From: Bacillota bacterium
Lineage (GTDB): Bacteria > Bacillota > Clostridia > Acetivibrionales > DSM-1351
DNA length: 7,632 bases
Assembly: GCA_023431385.1 (NCBI GenBank)
Contig: JAEYWA010000065.1
Location: forward strand, 1-7,632
Reading direction: 5' to 3'
This document shows positions 1 to 5,565 of the stretch, piece by piece. Both the position numbers and the translations under genes were made by a program. How positions within the stretch are numbered: position 1 is the first letter of the stretch; every line of letters starts with the position of its first letter. Below the pieces are notes generated by a model. The model was not told the origin of the DNA. It saw only the letters and a program-made list of their open reading frames with translations, and made no database searches.

Positions 1-11
1 CCATCCTTTGG

Positions 12-20
12 AAGGAGGTG
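12..20 (+). promoter_or_regulatory. Shine-Dalgarno site that sets the acpP start
   Basis: AAGGAGGTG is a near-perfect anti-16S match 5 to 8 bases before the ATG at 26. It rules out the in-frame TTG at 8, which lies upstream of this site and would place it inside the coding sequence. Confidence 0.85.
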
Positions 21-25
21 AATAT

Positions 26-253
26 ATGGTTTTCGAGAAAGTTAAAAAGTTAATTGTTGAGCAGTTAGGTGTTGAAGAAGACGATATAGCAATGGAATCT
101 TCTTTCATAGATGATCTCGGAGCAGACTCTCTTGATATAGTTGAGCTTATCATGGCTTTGGAAGAAGAGTTTAATCTTGAGATTCCAGACAATGAAGCTG
201 AAAAAATCACTACAGTTGGTGATGCTGTTGAATACATTCAAAAGAATACTTAA
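26..253 (+). CDS. acpP: Acyl carrier protein
   Basis: A 75-residue acidic protein that carries growing acyl chains as thioesters during type II fatty acid synthesis in the cytoplasm. The diagnostic signal is the GADSLD motif, in which Ser35 is the expected attachment site for 4'-phosphopantetheine. It is followed by the acidic helix II (DIVELIMALEEEF) that docks partner enzymes. Length and charge match bacterial AcpP (about 75-80 residues). I chose the ATG at 26 because a strong AAGGAGGTG lies just before it; the in-frame TTG at 8 precedes that site. fabF, a direct user of acyl-ACP, is next on the same strand, as in many Firmicutes, though a terminator separates them here. The usual upstream partners (fabD, fabG, fabK) would be outside the window. 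Identity is very secure. Confidence 0.97.
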   Translation: MVFEKVKKLIVEQLGVEEDDIAMESSFIDDLGADSLDIVELIMALEEEFNLEIPDNEAEKITTVGDAVEYIQKNT

Positions 254-282
254 AAAAAAGTCCCAAATACGGGACTTTTTTT
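252..282 (+). terminator. Intrinsic terminator after acpP
   Basis: The core stem is GTCCC (260-264) with GGGAC (271-275), extended by an A-run (252-259) pairing with a T-run (276-282) and closed by a 6-base loop. It begins inside the acpP stop codon. The A/T symmetry means it could also work on the other strand, but no gene there needs it. It suggests that acpP mRNA often ends here and that fabF is transcribed by read-through or from its own promoter. Confidence 0.85.
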
Positions 283-356
283 AGTATTGAACAGTCTCAG
301 AATAGATTCATGACTATTTAATCGAAATTTTGTTTTAAATTCTTTAAAGTTCTGAT

Positions 357-409
357 TGTCCAATAGAATATCTTGATCGTCCTTTGGATATCCAGATGTT
401 CTATGGACA
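357..409 (+). repeat. Long imperfect hairpin in the fabF leader
   Basis: TGTCCA-A-TAGAA (357-368) pairs with TTCTATGGACA (399-409), with A363 as the only bulge. Pairing continues inward: T369-T373 with A394-G398 (one T-G wobble), G375-T377 with A390-C392, and G379-C382 with G386-T389, around a TTT loop at 383-385. About 23 of 26 positions per arm pair, so this is a near-continuous palindrome. No long T-run follows (only TTT at 410-412), so it is not a standard terminator. It lies 51 bases before fabF. It may be an mRNA processing or stability element, a protein-binding dyad or a small dispersed palindrome; the sequence alone does not decide. Confidence 0.6.
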
Positions 410-460
410 TTTAATATAGATCTCAAAAAAATATTAAGTAAAATATACGGAGGTTAATTT

Positions 461-1696
461 ATGAGCAGACGTGTAGTTATTACAGGTACTGGTGTAGTCT
501 CTTCTTTAGGTATGGGGATTGATCAATTTTGGGGTGCCATCAAAGAAGGGAAAAACGGCATAAGTGAAGTGACCAGAATTGATGTATCAAATCTATCAAC
601 TAAAGTAGCCGCAGAAATAAAAGAATTTGACGCTTCTCAATATATTGATAAAAAAGAAGCAAGGAGAATGGACCGATACAACCAGTTTGCAATGGTTGCA
701 GCTAAAATGGCTGTGGAAAATTCGAAGCTGAATTTAGAAAGTCTTGATCTTGATAAGTGTGGTGTTATAGTAGGTTCAGGTGTAGGCGGACTTGAAACAC
801 TCGAGGATCAGCATACGGTAGCATTGAACAAGGGCGTTGGAAGGGTAAGCCCATTCTTTATTCCGATGATGATTTCGAATATGGCTGCTGGTAGAATAGC
901 TATAGAATATGGCTTCAGAGGTTTTAATGAATGTGTTGTTACTGCCTGTGCAACTGGTAACAATGCCATAGGAGACGCTTTCAAGGTTATTGAACGCGGC
1001 GATGCTGATGTAATGATTACCGGTGGAGCTGAAGCTTGTATTACAATGATGAGTTTCGCAGGTTTTTGTTCTATGGGAGCTATGTCAAAGAACCCAGATC
1101 CAAATACTGCATGCAGACCTTTTGACAAGGACAGAGACGGTTTTATCCCGGGTGAAGGTGCGGCAATACTCATAATAGAAGAATTGGAGCATGCATTAAA
1201 GAGAGGCGCGAATATAATAGCTGAGGTTGTTGGCTACGGATGTACCTGTGATGCTTATCACATTACTGCTCCTCATCCTGAGGGTGACGGAGGAGTAAAG
1301 AGCATGCAAATGGCTATCAGAGATGCAGACATAACACCTGATAAGATTGGTTATATCAATGCTCACGGTACTTCTACACCTTTAAACGATCCTACAGAAG
1401 TGAACATTGTTAAGAGAGTATTTGGTGATCATGTTAAGAACCTTGCCATGAGTTCCACAAAATCAATGACAGGCCATCTTCTTGGGGCAGCTGGTGCTAT
1501 AGAGGCTATTGTAACAGCTATGTCACTCAAGGAAGGCTTCCTTCCTCCAACAATTAATGTTGTGAATCAGGACCCCGATTGCGATATTGATTGTGTTCCA
1601 AATACAGGAAGAAAGGCAGATATAAAATACGCTCTTTCAAACTCACTTGGCTTTGGTGGACACAATGCAACACTTTGCTTGAAGAAATACGAATAG
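461..1696 (+). CDS. fabF: 3-oxoacyl-[acyl-carrier-protein] synthase II (KAS II)
   Basis: A 411-residue cytoplasmic condensing enzyme that elongates acyl-ACP with malonyl-ACP, releasing CO2, in type II fatty acid synthesis. The N-terminus has the typical RRVVITGTG start. The nucleophilic cysteine is Cys163 in VVTACATGNNAIG. The two catalytic histidines are His302 (NAHGTSTPLND) and His339 (KSMTGHLLGAAG), with Lys334 beside the latter. The C-terminal GFGGHN loop (397-402) is present. The Cys-His-His arrangement is that of FabB/FabF rather than FabH, and the length matches FabF (about 410). The start is supported by GGAGG at 449-453, 7 bases before the ATG. It follows acpP, its carrier substrate, by 207 bases containing a terminator and a large hairpin, and is followed by its own terminator, so it may be a monocistronic or read-through unit. 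No FapR-like operator was recognised in the leader. Confidence 0.97.
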   Translation: MSRRVVITGTGVVSSLGMGIDQFWGAIKEGKNGISEVTRIDVSNLSTKVAAEIKEFDASQYIDKKEARRMDRYNQFAMVAAKMAVENSKLNLESLDLDKCGVIVGSGVGGLETLEDQHTVALNKGVGRVSPFFIPMMISNMAAGRIAIEYGFRGFNECVVTACATGNNAIGDAFKVIERGDADVMITGGAEACITMMSFAGFCSMGAMSKNPDPNTACRPFDKDRDGFIPGEGAAILIIEELEHALKRGANIIAEVVGYGCTCDAYHITAPHPEGDGGVKSMQMAIRDADITPDKIGYINAHGTSTPLNDPTEVNIVKRVFGDHVKNLAMSSTKSMTGHLLGAAGAIEAIVTAMSLKEGFLPPTINVVNQDPDCDIDCVPNTGRKADIKYALSNSLGFGGHNATLCLKKYE

Positions 1697-1750
1697 AATA
1701 TATATTTTTTGTAAAGAATTTTTATTGTACCTAAGTGATATAAAAGTATA

Positions 1751-1786
1751 AAATAAGGTGGGGGTAATTTCCACCTTATTTTTATT
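1751..1786 (+). terminator. Intrinsic terminator after fabF
   Basis: A perfect 11-bp stem, AAATAAGGTGG (1751-1761) with CCACCTTATTT (1771-1781), has a 9-base loop and a T-rich tail (TTTTTATT). It lies 54 bases after the fabF stop. It separates fabF from rnc, so rnc probably has a promoter between 1787 and 1943; I could not pick a convincing -35/-10 pair there. Confidence 0.88.
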
Positions 1787-1873
1787 GTCTAAGAAACTAT
1801 AAATTATCCGCCTTTATTTAATGACTGAAATTTTGTAGAATAGAGTAATATAAGAATACTATGGAGCGTTTTC

Positions 1874-1915
1874 TAGACAAACAAGAAATAAATAATTCTG
1901 CACTTTTGTTTTCTA
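1874..1915 (+). repeat. Imperfect hairpin in the rnc leader
   Basis: TAGA-C-AAACAAGA (1874-1886) pairs with TTTTGTTTTCTA (1904-1915). C1878 is the single bulge and G1885-T1905 a wobble, giving 12 pairs around a 17-base AT-rich loop. It ends 28 bases before the rnc start codon. The stem is mostly A-T, so its stability is moderate. E. coli rnc mRNA is controlled by RNase III cleavage of a leader stem-loop; that this hairpin does the same is inference only. Confidence 0.4.
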
Positions 1916-1943
1916 ACAATAAGGCAGTAATTTGGAGGAAATA

Positions 1944-2660
1944 ATGAATAATAGTCCTAAATATGAGAAAAGTAATATATCCACCCTTGAGAAAAGAATT
2001 AATTATATATTCAAGGATAAAAATACAGTGTTAACTGCCATTACTCACAGTTCCTACGCTAATGAAAAGAAGGCAAGGAAGCTCAAATACAATGAAAGAA
2101 TTGAGTTCCTTGGAGACTCTGTATTGGGACTTACCATAAGTGAACATTTATATAAAATGTACCCTGAGCTCCCAGAAGGAGAATTAACTGTAACACGATC
2201 CAAAATCGTTTGTGAAAGCTCCTTATCCAAATGTGCGACAGATATAGGTCTTGGAGAACTTCTGCTCCTTGGAAGAGGAGAAGAATTATCGGGAGGACGT
2301 ACAAAAAGTTCAATACTGTCGGATGCCTATGAGTCGTTGATTGGGGCCATATACATCGACGGAGGTCTTGAAGTTGCAAAAGAGTTTATTCTAAAACATA
2401 TGGACGATATTATCAAGAGCAGCACGCAGGGTAAACTGTTTTATGATTACAAAACACAGCTACAGGAGAAAATCCAGCAGAAGGGAGAACAGCAGATAAC
2501 CTATACCGTTGTTGACGAAAAAGGGCCTGATCACAACAAGATATTCATGACTCAAATAAAAATCAATGGATTAGTCTGTGGGCAGGGCAGCGGGCGTTCT
2601 AAGAAGGAATCAGAGCAAAGTGCTGCTAAGGATGCACTAGACAAGCTATCAGATCAATAA
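1944..2660 (+). CDS. rnc: Ribonuclease III
   Basis: A 238-residue double-strand-specific endoribonuclease that processes rRNA precursors and structured mRNAs. The N-terminal catalytic domain (about residues 13-160) contains the signature NERIEFLGDSVL, giving Glu51, Glu54 and Asp58. The second acidic pair is Asp127/Glu130 in SDAYESLIGAIYIDGG. These match E. coli Glu38, Glu41, Asp45, Asp114 and Glu117, so all metal-binding residues appear intact. A double-stranded RNA-binding domain follows (about 168-238: DYKTQLQE, then GSGRSKKESEQSAAKDAL). The start is the ATG at 1944, with GGAGG at 1934-1938. The in-frame TTG at 1932 overlaps that site and was rejected. fabF-rnc order is common in Firmicutes, but the usual smc/ftsY neighbours are absent here. 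A radical SAM gene begins 3 bases after the stop. A leader hairpin could allow autoregulation (inference). Confidence 0.96.
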   Translation: MNNSPKYEKSNISTLEKRINYIFKDKNTVLTAITHSSYANEKKARKLKYNERIEFLGDSVLGLTISEHLYKMYPELPEGELTVTRSKIVCESSLSKCATDIGLGELLLLGRGEELSGGRTKSSILSDAYESLIGAIYIDGGLEVAKEFILKHMDDIIKSSTQGKLFYDYKTQLQEKIQQKGEQQITYTVVDEKGPDHNKIFMTQIKINGLVCGQGSGRSKKESEQSAAKDALDKLSDQ

Positions 2661-2663
2661 TCC

Positions 2664-3689
2664 ATGGGGGAGTGTCGTAAAATAAAAAAGCATATCGTAA
2701 TTCCAGTATTTGTTCCTCACAAGGGCTGTCCCTTTGACTGTATTTTCTGTAATCAGAAAAGAATCAGCGGACAGGTAAAGGATGCAACCGAGGCTGAAAT
2801 AAAAAGATCAATTGAAGATCATTTGAAGACAGGTCAGGATGCTTTTATTGAAATAGGTTTTTATGGTGGAAGTTTTACAGGTATATCAAAGGAAGAACAG
2901 AAGTGGTATCTGGAGATAGCCTACAATTATGTAAAGTCAGGTAGGGTTAATGAGTTGAGGTTATCGACCAGACCTGACTATATTAGTGCTGAAATTCTTG
3001 ACTTTCTGGCAGAGTATAAAGTAAAAACAATTGAACTTGGTGCCCAAAGTCTTGATGACAGTGTTCTTCGCTGTAGCAACAGAGGACATGGTATAGAAGC
3101 AGTGGAGAAAGCGTCAGAAATGATCAAGGAAAAAGGGTTCTCGCTTGGTATACAGACCATGATAGGTTTGCCCGAAGATACAAGGGAAAAGGCAGTAAAT
3201 ACTGCAAAAAAAATTATAGAAATTGCCCCTGAGATTGTTCGAATATATCCTACACTAGTTATCAAAGATACTTATCTGCAAAAATTATATGAGGCCGGGA
3301 AATATATTCCTTTGACATTGGATGAAGCTGTTGACATATCTGCTGAACTTTTGGAGCTTTATGAAGAGAAAAATATAAATGTTATTCGTATAGGCCTTCA
3401 GCCTACTGAAAGTATTAATGAAAACGGTGATGTTGTAGCAGGGCCATTTCATCCTGCTTTTAGGCAGTTGGTTCAGTCAAGGCTTATGAGAAACCGGCTC
3501 GAGAAATATTTCCGAAATAATGAAATTCATCATATCGAAGAGGTTGCAATTGAATGCAGCCCAAAAAATTTATCAAATATCATTGGGCAAAAACGAGAAA
3601 ATATTCATAAACTTAAGGCGGAATTCAACATTGGTAGCATAAAAGTAATAAGTAGTAATGAAGTAGAATCATTTAATGTGAAAACTTGA
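2664..3689 (+). CDS. Elp3-like radical SAM protein lacking the acetyltransferase domain
   Basis: A 341-residue radical SAM protein. The CX3CX2C cluster-binding motif is Cys22-Cys26-Cys29 (GCPFDCIFCNQ). It is followed by a glycine-rich FYGGSFTG (66-73), LSTRPDYI (100-107), ELGAQSLDDSVL (124-135) and GIQTMIGLPEDT (162-173), all characteristic of the Elp3-like branch. The C-terminal part contains GPFHPAFRQLV (260-270) and NLSNIIGQKRENIHKL (302-317), which resembles a KH-type RNA-binding loop (inference). The GNAT acetyltransferase domain of true Elp3 is missing, so acetylation of tRNA wobble uridine should not be assumed; substrate and reaction are unknown. The ATG at 2664 is the only plausible start, but it has no good Shine-Dalgarno site. 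Being 3 bases behind rnc, it is probably translationally coupled to it, which fits an RNA-related role. Family assignment is firm, function is not. Confidence 0.88.
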   Translation: MGECRKIKKHIVIPVFVPHKGCPFDCIFCNQKRISGQVKDATEAEIKRSIEDHLKTGQDAFIEIGFYGGSFTGISKEEQKWYLEIAYNYVKSGRVNELRLSTRPDYISAEILDFLAEYKVKTIELGAQSLDDSVLRCSNRGHGIEAVEKASEMIKEKGFSLGIQTMIGLPEDTREKAVNTAKKIIEIAPEIVRIYPTLVIKDTYLQKLYEAGKYIPLTLDEAVDISAELLELYEEKNINVIRIGLQPTESINENGDVVAGPFHPAFRQLVQSRLMRNRLEKYFRNNEIHHIEEVAIECSPKNLSNIIGQKRENIHKLKAEFNIGSIKVISSNEVESFNVKT

Positions 3690-3717
3690 CAAAATTAGTC
3701 TATAATGTTTATATAAT
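3686..3717 (+). promoter_or_regulatory. Possible sigma-A promoter ahead of spoVS
   Basis: A perfect TTGACA (3686-3691) overlaps the stop codon of the upstream gene. A perfect TATAAT follows at 3712-3717, but the spacer is 20 bases, longer than the usual 17. TATATA at 3710-3715 gives an 18-base spacer. It may be a weak vegetative promoter in addition to the sigma-H site downstream. Confidence 0.35.
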
Positions 3718-3733
3718 ATTTTAAATGTAAAAA

Positions 3734-3762
3734 GAAGGAATTTGAAGTAATATATAGAATAC
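3734..3762 (+). promoter_or_regulatory. Candidate sigma-H (Spo0H) promoter of spoVS
   Basis: GAAGGAATT (3734-3742) fits the B. subtilis sigma-H -35 pattern RNAGGAWWW at every position. After an 11-base spacer, ATAGAATAC (3754-3762) fits the -10 pattern RNNGAATWW except at the last base. B. subtilis spoVS is known to be sigma-H dependent, so position and gene agree. The start site would be near 3768, giving a leader of about 50 bases. Confidence 0.65.
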
Positions 3763-3819
3763 TATTAGATAGATATACAAATTTACTATTTATTAAGCAT
3801 TTTTTAGGAGGATGTATTT

Positions 3820-4080
3820 ATGGAAGTTCTAAAAGTTTCAGCTAATTCGCAGCCAAAATCTGTTGCTGGAGCATTAGCCGCTGTTTTACGCGACAATAAT
3901 TATGCGGAAATTCAAGCAGTCGGTGCTGGGGCTGTAAATCAGGCGGTTAAGGCAATTGCAATTACTCGAGGTTTTGTTGCTCCTAATGGAATCGATCTGG
4001 TTGCAGTACCTGCTTTTGCTGAAGTTAACATTGATGGAGAAGAAAGAACTGCTATCAAGTTCTATATCCAGCCGAGATAA
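3820..4080 (+). CDS. spoVS: Stage V sporulation protein S
   Basis: An 86-residue protein, the same length as B. subtilis SpoVS and clearly of that family: MEVLKVSANSQPKSVAGALA at the N-terminus, a central GAGAVNQAVKAIAITRGFVA, and a C-terminal strand region ending AIKFYIQPR. The fold is Alba-like, and the family is thought to bind nucleic acid. In Bacillus, loss affects late sporulation and septation; the molecular role is unresolved. It has no signal peptide or membrane segment. AGGAGG at 3806-3811 lies 8 bases before the ATG. The strong sigma-H-like promoter at 3734-3762 predicts switch-on at the start of sporulation. No terminator separates it from the upstream radical SAM gene, so some read-through is possible. 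It ends at a bidirectional terminator facing the dismutase gene. Confidence 0.96.
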   Translation: MEVLKVSANSQPKSVAGALAAVLRDNNYAEIQAVGAGAVNQAVKAIAITRGFVAPNGIDLVAVPAFAEVNIDGEERTAIKFYIQPR

Positions 4081-4097
4081 TTACCCTTAAAAACAAG

Positions 4098-4130
4098 GGC
4101 TCGCATTTATAATGCGAGCCAATTTTATTA
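4098..4130. terminator. Bidirectional terminator between spoVS and the dismutase gene
   Basis: A perfect 9-bp GC-containing stem, GGCTCGCAT (4098-4106) with ATGCGAGCC (4112-4120), has a 5-base loop. On the + strand the tail is AATTTTATT. On the - strand it is CTTGTTTTT (4089-4097). It lies between two convergent genes, 17 bases after the spoVS stop and 24 bases after the dismutase stop, and can serve both. Confidence 0.82.
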
Positions 4131-4144
4131 AAGTTTTTTCAGGT

Positions 4145-4789
4145 TCACAGTGTGAGAGGTACCTGACCATTTAATGCCATTAATAACCTTCGCTCTACCT
4201 CGTTCCAGTTAACTATTTCCCACCATGCATCAATATATTTCCGCCTGTTGTTCTGGTAATCCAGATAATAGGCATGTTCCCAGGTATCACAGACCAGAAT
4301 GGGAATTCCGCCCCACTGTGTTAGATTCTGATGTTTTTCAGCCATTAGTATCTCCAGCCTTTTCCATGACGGCTGCCAAATCAGTATTCCCCAGCCCGAA
4401 CCTTCAACTTTTCCAGCTGCTGCTTTAAATTGTTCCATAAATGAGTTGAAATTGCCAAAATACCGGTTTATTTCACTTAATGTATTGTGACCAGGCAGGC
4501 CTCCTTTACCGTGAGGAGCCATAACCGTCCAAAAAATGCTGTGAAGTATATGTCCGGAACCGTTGAAAGCCAGTTCGTTTTCCCAAAACTTAATTAAGTC
4601 TAAATTATTATCCTTGCGTGCTTTCTCCAAACTAAGTTCTGCCTTGTTTAAACCATCTACGTACGCTTTATGATGCCTGTTATGATGAATTCTTAAAGCA
4701 TTTTCACTTATAACAGGTTCAAGGGCGTTATAAGGGTAAGGAAGAGGGGGCAGCTTATGCTGACCGACCGGTACCATGTTATAAAGCAT
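4145..4789 (-). CDS. Superoxide dismutase, Fe/Mn family
   Basis: A 214-residue Fe/Mn superoxide dismutase that converts superoxide to oxygen and hydrogen peroxide. The N-terminal helical domain starts LPPLPYPYNALEP (13-25). The metal ligands are all visible: His35 (RIHHNRHH), His83 (GHILHSIFW), and Asp168 and His172 (CDTWEHAYYL). The gateway Tyr is Tyr43. Position 79 is Gly as in Mn enzymes rather than the Gln of E. coli FeSOD. The second-sphere site around 153-154 reads His-Gln, recalling the mycobacterial enzyme, so the metal cannot be assigned. There is no signal peptide; residues 1-10 are a short extra N-terminus. AGAGG (4797-4801) supports the first ATG. Neighbours are spoVS and a coat-like gene; in B. 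subtilis a dismutase takes part in coat assembly, so a spore role is plausible inference. sodA is a possible name, but I left it blank because the metal is uncertain. Confidence 0.93.
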   Translation of the reverse strand: MLYNMVPVGQHKLPPLPYPYNALEPVISENALRIHHNRHHKAYVDGLNKAELSLEKARKDNNLDLIKFWENELAFNGSGHILHSIFWTVMAPHGKGGLPGHNTLSEINRYFGNFNSFMEQFKAAAGKVEGSGWGILIWQPSWKRLEILMAEKHQNLTQWGGIPILVCDTWEHAYYLDYQNNRRKYIDAWWEIVNWNEVERRLLMALNGQVPLTL

Positions 4790-4808
4790 ATTAAAACCTC
4801 TGAGTTCT

Positions 4809-4851
4809 TTAAAAACATGATAATAGTTAAATGAACTATTAATGTTTTTAA
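4809..4851 (-). promoter_or_regulatory. Large hairpin in the dismutase leader with a competing pairing
   Basis: Arms 4809-4828 and 4834-4851 pair over 18 bp, with only G4819-A4820 bulged and a 5-base loop. The inner TAATAGTT/AACTATTA is also a clean 8-5-8 dyad. A further copy, AATAGTTC (4861-4868), can pair instead with GAACTATT (4833-4840). The two structures exclude each other in the transcript. The element ends 20 bases before the start codon. It may be an operator dyad or a leader RNA switch. Confidence 0.5.
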
Positions 4852-4874
4852 TAATTAAGCAATAGTTCTTTTTT

Positions 4875-4880
4875 ATTATA
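4875..4880 (-). promoter_or_regulatory. Possible -10 element of the dismutase promoter
   Basis: A perfect TATAAT on the - strand, 85 bases before the start codon. The best -35 is a poor ATCACA 18 bases upstream. An overlapping CGTAATATA is one base off the sigma-K -10 pattern CATANNNTA, but no suitable AC element stands 16-17 bases before it. Transcription from here would start near 4868 and include the whole leader hairpin. Confidence 0.35.
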
Positions 4881-4914
4881 TTACGAATTAAAGCAGCTTG
4901 TGATTATTAGAAAA

Positions 4915-4946
4915 ATCAATAAAAAAGCGTCAAAGTTATTGACGCT
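4915..4946 (-). terminator. Intrinsic terminator after the coat-like gene
   Basis: On the - strand, AGCGTCAA (4946-4939) pairs with TTGACGCT (4933-4926) across a 5-base loop, followed by a T-rich tail from 4926 down to about 4915. It lies 26 bases beyond the coat-like stop and separates that gene from the dismutase gene. Confidence 0.85.
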
Positions 4947-4971
4947 CAAAGTAATTATAGACGTGATTCGA

Positions 4972-5529
4972 TTAAAATCCTCCGAATCCTCCCGGAAAGC
5001 CAAACCCCTGATGAGGGCGACGTCTTCTTCTGAGCAATTCTCTTAAAAGTATAATTGAAATTAAATCTCTACGGAAACGTCTTCTTCTGCCAAAACCTCC
5101 ACCGAAAAATCCAAATTGCCTATCACCTTTATCTTTTCCATATTGATAAGGCTCAATATCCTGATAATCATTATCTTTCCCATAGTGATAAGGTTCAATA
5201 TCTTGATAGTCATTATCTTTTTGGTAGTTATAGCTCTCTAGATTCTGATTTTCATCATCATCTTCGTACTCAGCTTCAACATCCTGTCCGACTCTGTTAT
5301 CAATATCATCTACCATTTCTTCCAGTTGTTCACGAGTGGGAGTATACATTATACCTTTTTTAGCAATCATTCTGTCACAGTGACGGGATACTTCAGGGAA
5401 AATTATATAGTAGCATCTTGGGAACATGGATTCCAATTGCTCCTGTGGCATTTCCATCATCGGCTCATATTGCTTAGGGATATTCATCATATGCATATAT
5501 TGTTCATTTGACCAATTATTTGGCATCAT
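4972..5529 (-). CDS. Probable spore-coat protein, Tyr-rich with Arg-rich C-terminus
   Basis: A 185-residue protein of strongly modular composition. Residues 1-35 are Met-rich. Residues 35-85 form the most domain-like part (FPRCYYIIFPEVSRHCDRM, with Cys39 and Cys51); I recall similar segments in small clostridial sporulation proteins but cannot name a family. An acidic stretch (85-96) leads into three 14-residue repeats (98-139, of the type EPYHYGKDNDYQDI) carrying eight tyrosines. Then come a basic cluster (148-154), a hydrophobic helix (LISIILLRELL, 156-166), a second run of five arginines and a Gly-Phe tail. There is no signal peptide. AAGGAGGT (5534-5541) supports the ATG at 5529; the adjacent ATG at 5526 is an equal alternative. 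A sigma-K-like promoter upstream and the dismutase and spoVS neighbours support late mother-cell expression. Coat assignment is inference. Confidence 0.62.
   Translation of the reverse strand: MMPNNWSNEQYMHMMNIPKQYEPMMEMPQEQLESMFPRCYYIIFPEVSRHCDRMIAKKGIMYTPTREQLEEMVDDIDNRVGQDVEAEYEDDDENQNLESYNYQKDNDYQDIEPYHYGKDNDYQDIEPYQYGKDKGDRQFGFFGGGFGRRRRFRRDLISIILLRELLRRRRRPHQGFGFPGGFGGF
5129..5254 (-). repeat. Three tandem 42-base repeats inside the coat-like gene
   Basis: Copies are 5129-5170, 5171-5212 and 5213-5254. The first two differ at 5 of 42 positions, while the third is clearly more diverged. The unit is 14 codons long, so copy gain or loss keeps the frame. Most differences between the first two copies are third-position or conservative, consistent with selection on the Tyr-rich repeat. 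Confidence 0.85.
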
Positions 5530-5565
5530 GCCTACCTCCTTAATAGCATAAAAGTTCTTACAAAA

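Noticed and set aside
8..25. TTG start 18 bases upstream of the acpP ATG
   Set aside because: It precedes the AAGGAGGTG site and would add six residues absent from AcpP proteins.
808..1173. Open frame on the - strand inside fabF
   Set aside because: It is antisense to a fully conserved part of fabF, including the active-site region, has no ribosome binding site and no recognisable protein features.
1932..1943. TTG start for rnc
   Set aside because: It overlaps the GGAGG site that correctly serves the ATG at 1944.
2978..3265. Open frame on the - strand inside the radical SAM gene
   Set aside because: It is a by-product of the codon pattern of the conserved + strand gene; its hydrophobic composition is typical of antisense translation.
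4098..4120. Palindrome considered as an attachment site or operator
   Set aside because: Its position between convergent genes and T-rich flanks on both strands fit a shared terminator better.
5129..5254. Tandem repeats considered as a CRISPR-like array
   Set aside because: The units are contiguous without spacers, keep the reading frame and encode protein repeats.
5055..5511. Open frames on the + strand opposite the coat-like gene
   Set aside because: They are antisense to the repeat-bearing gene and merely mirror its repeats; no ribosome binding sites or family signals.
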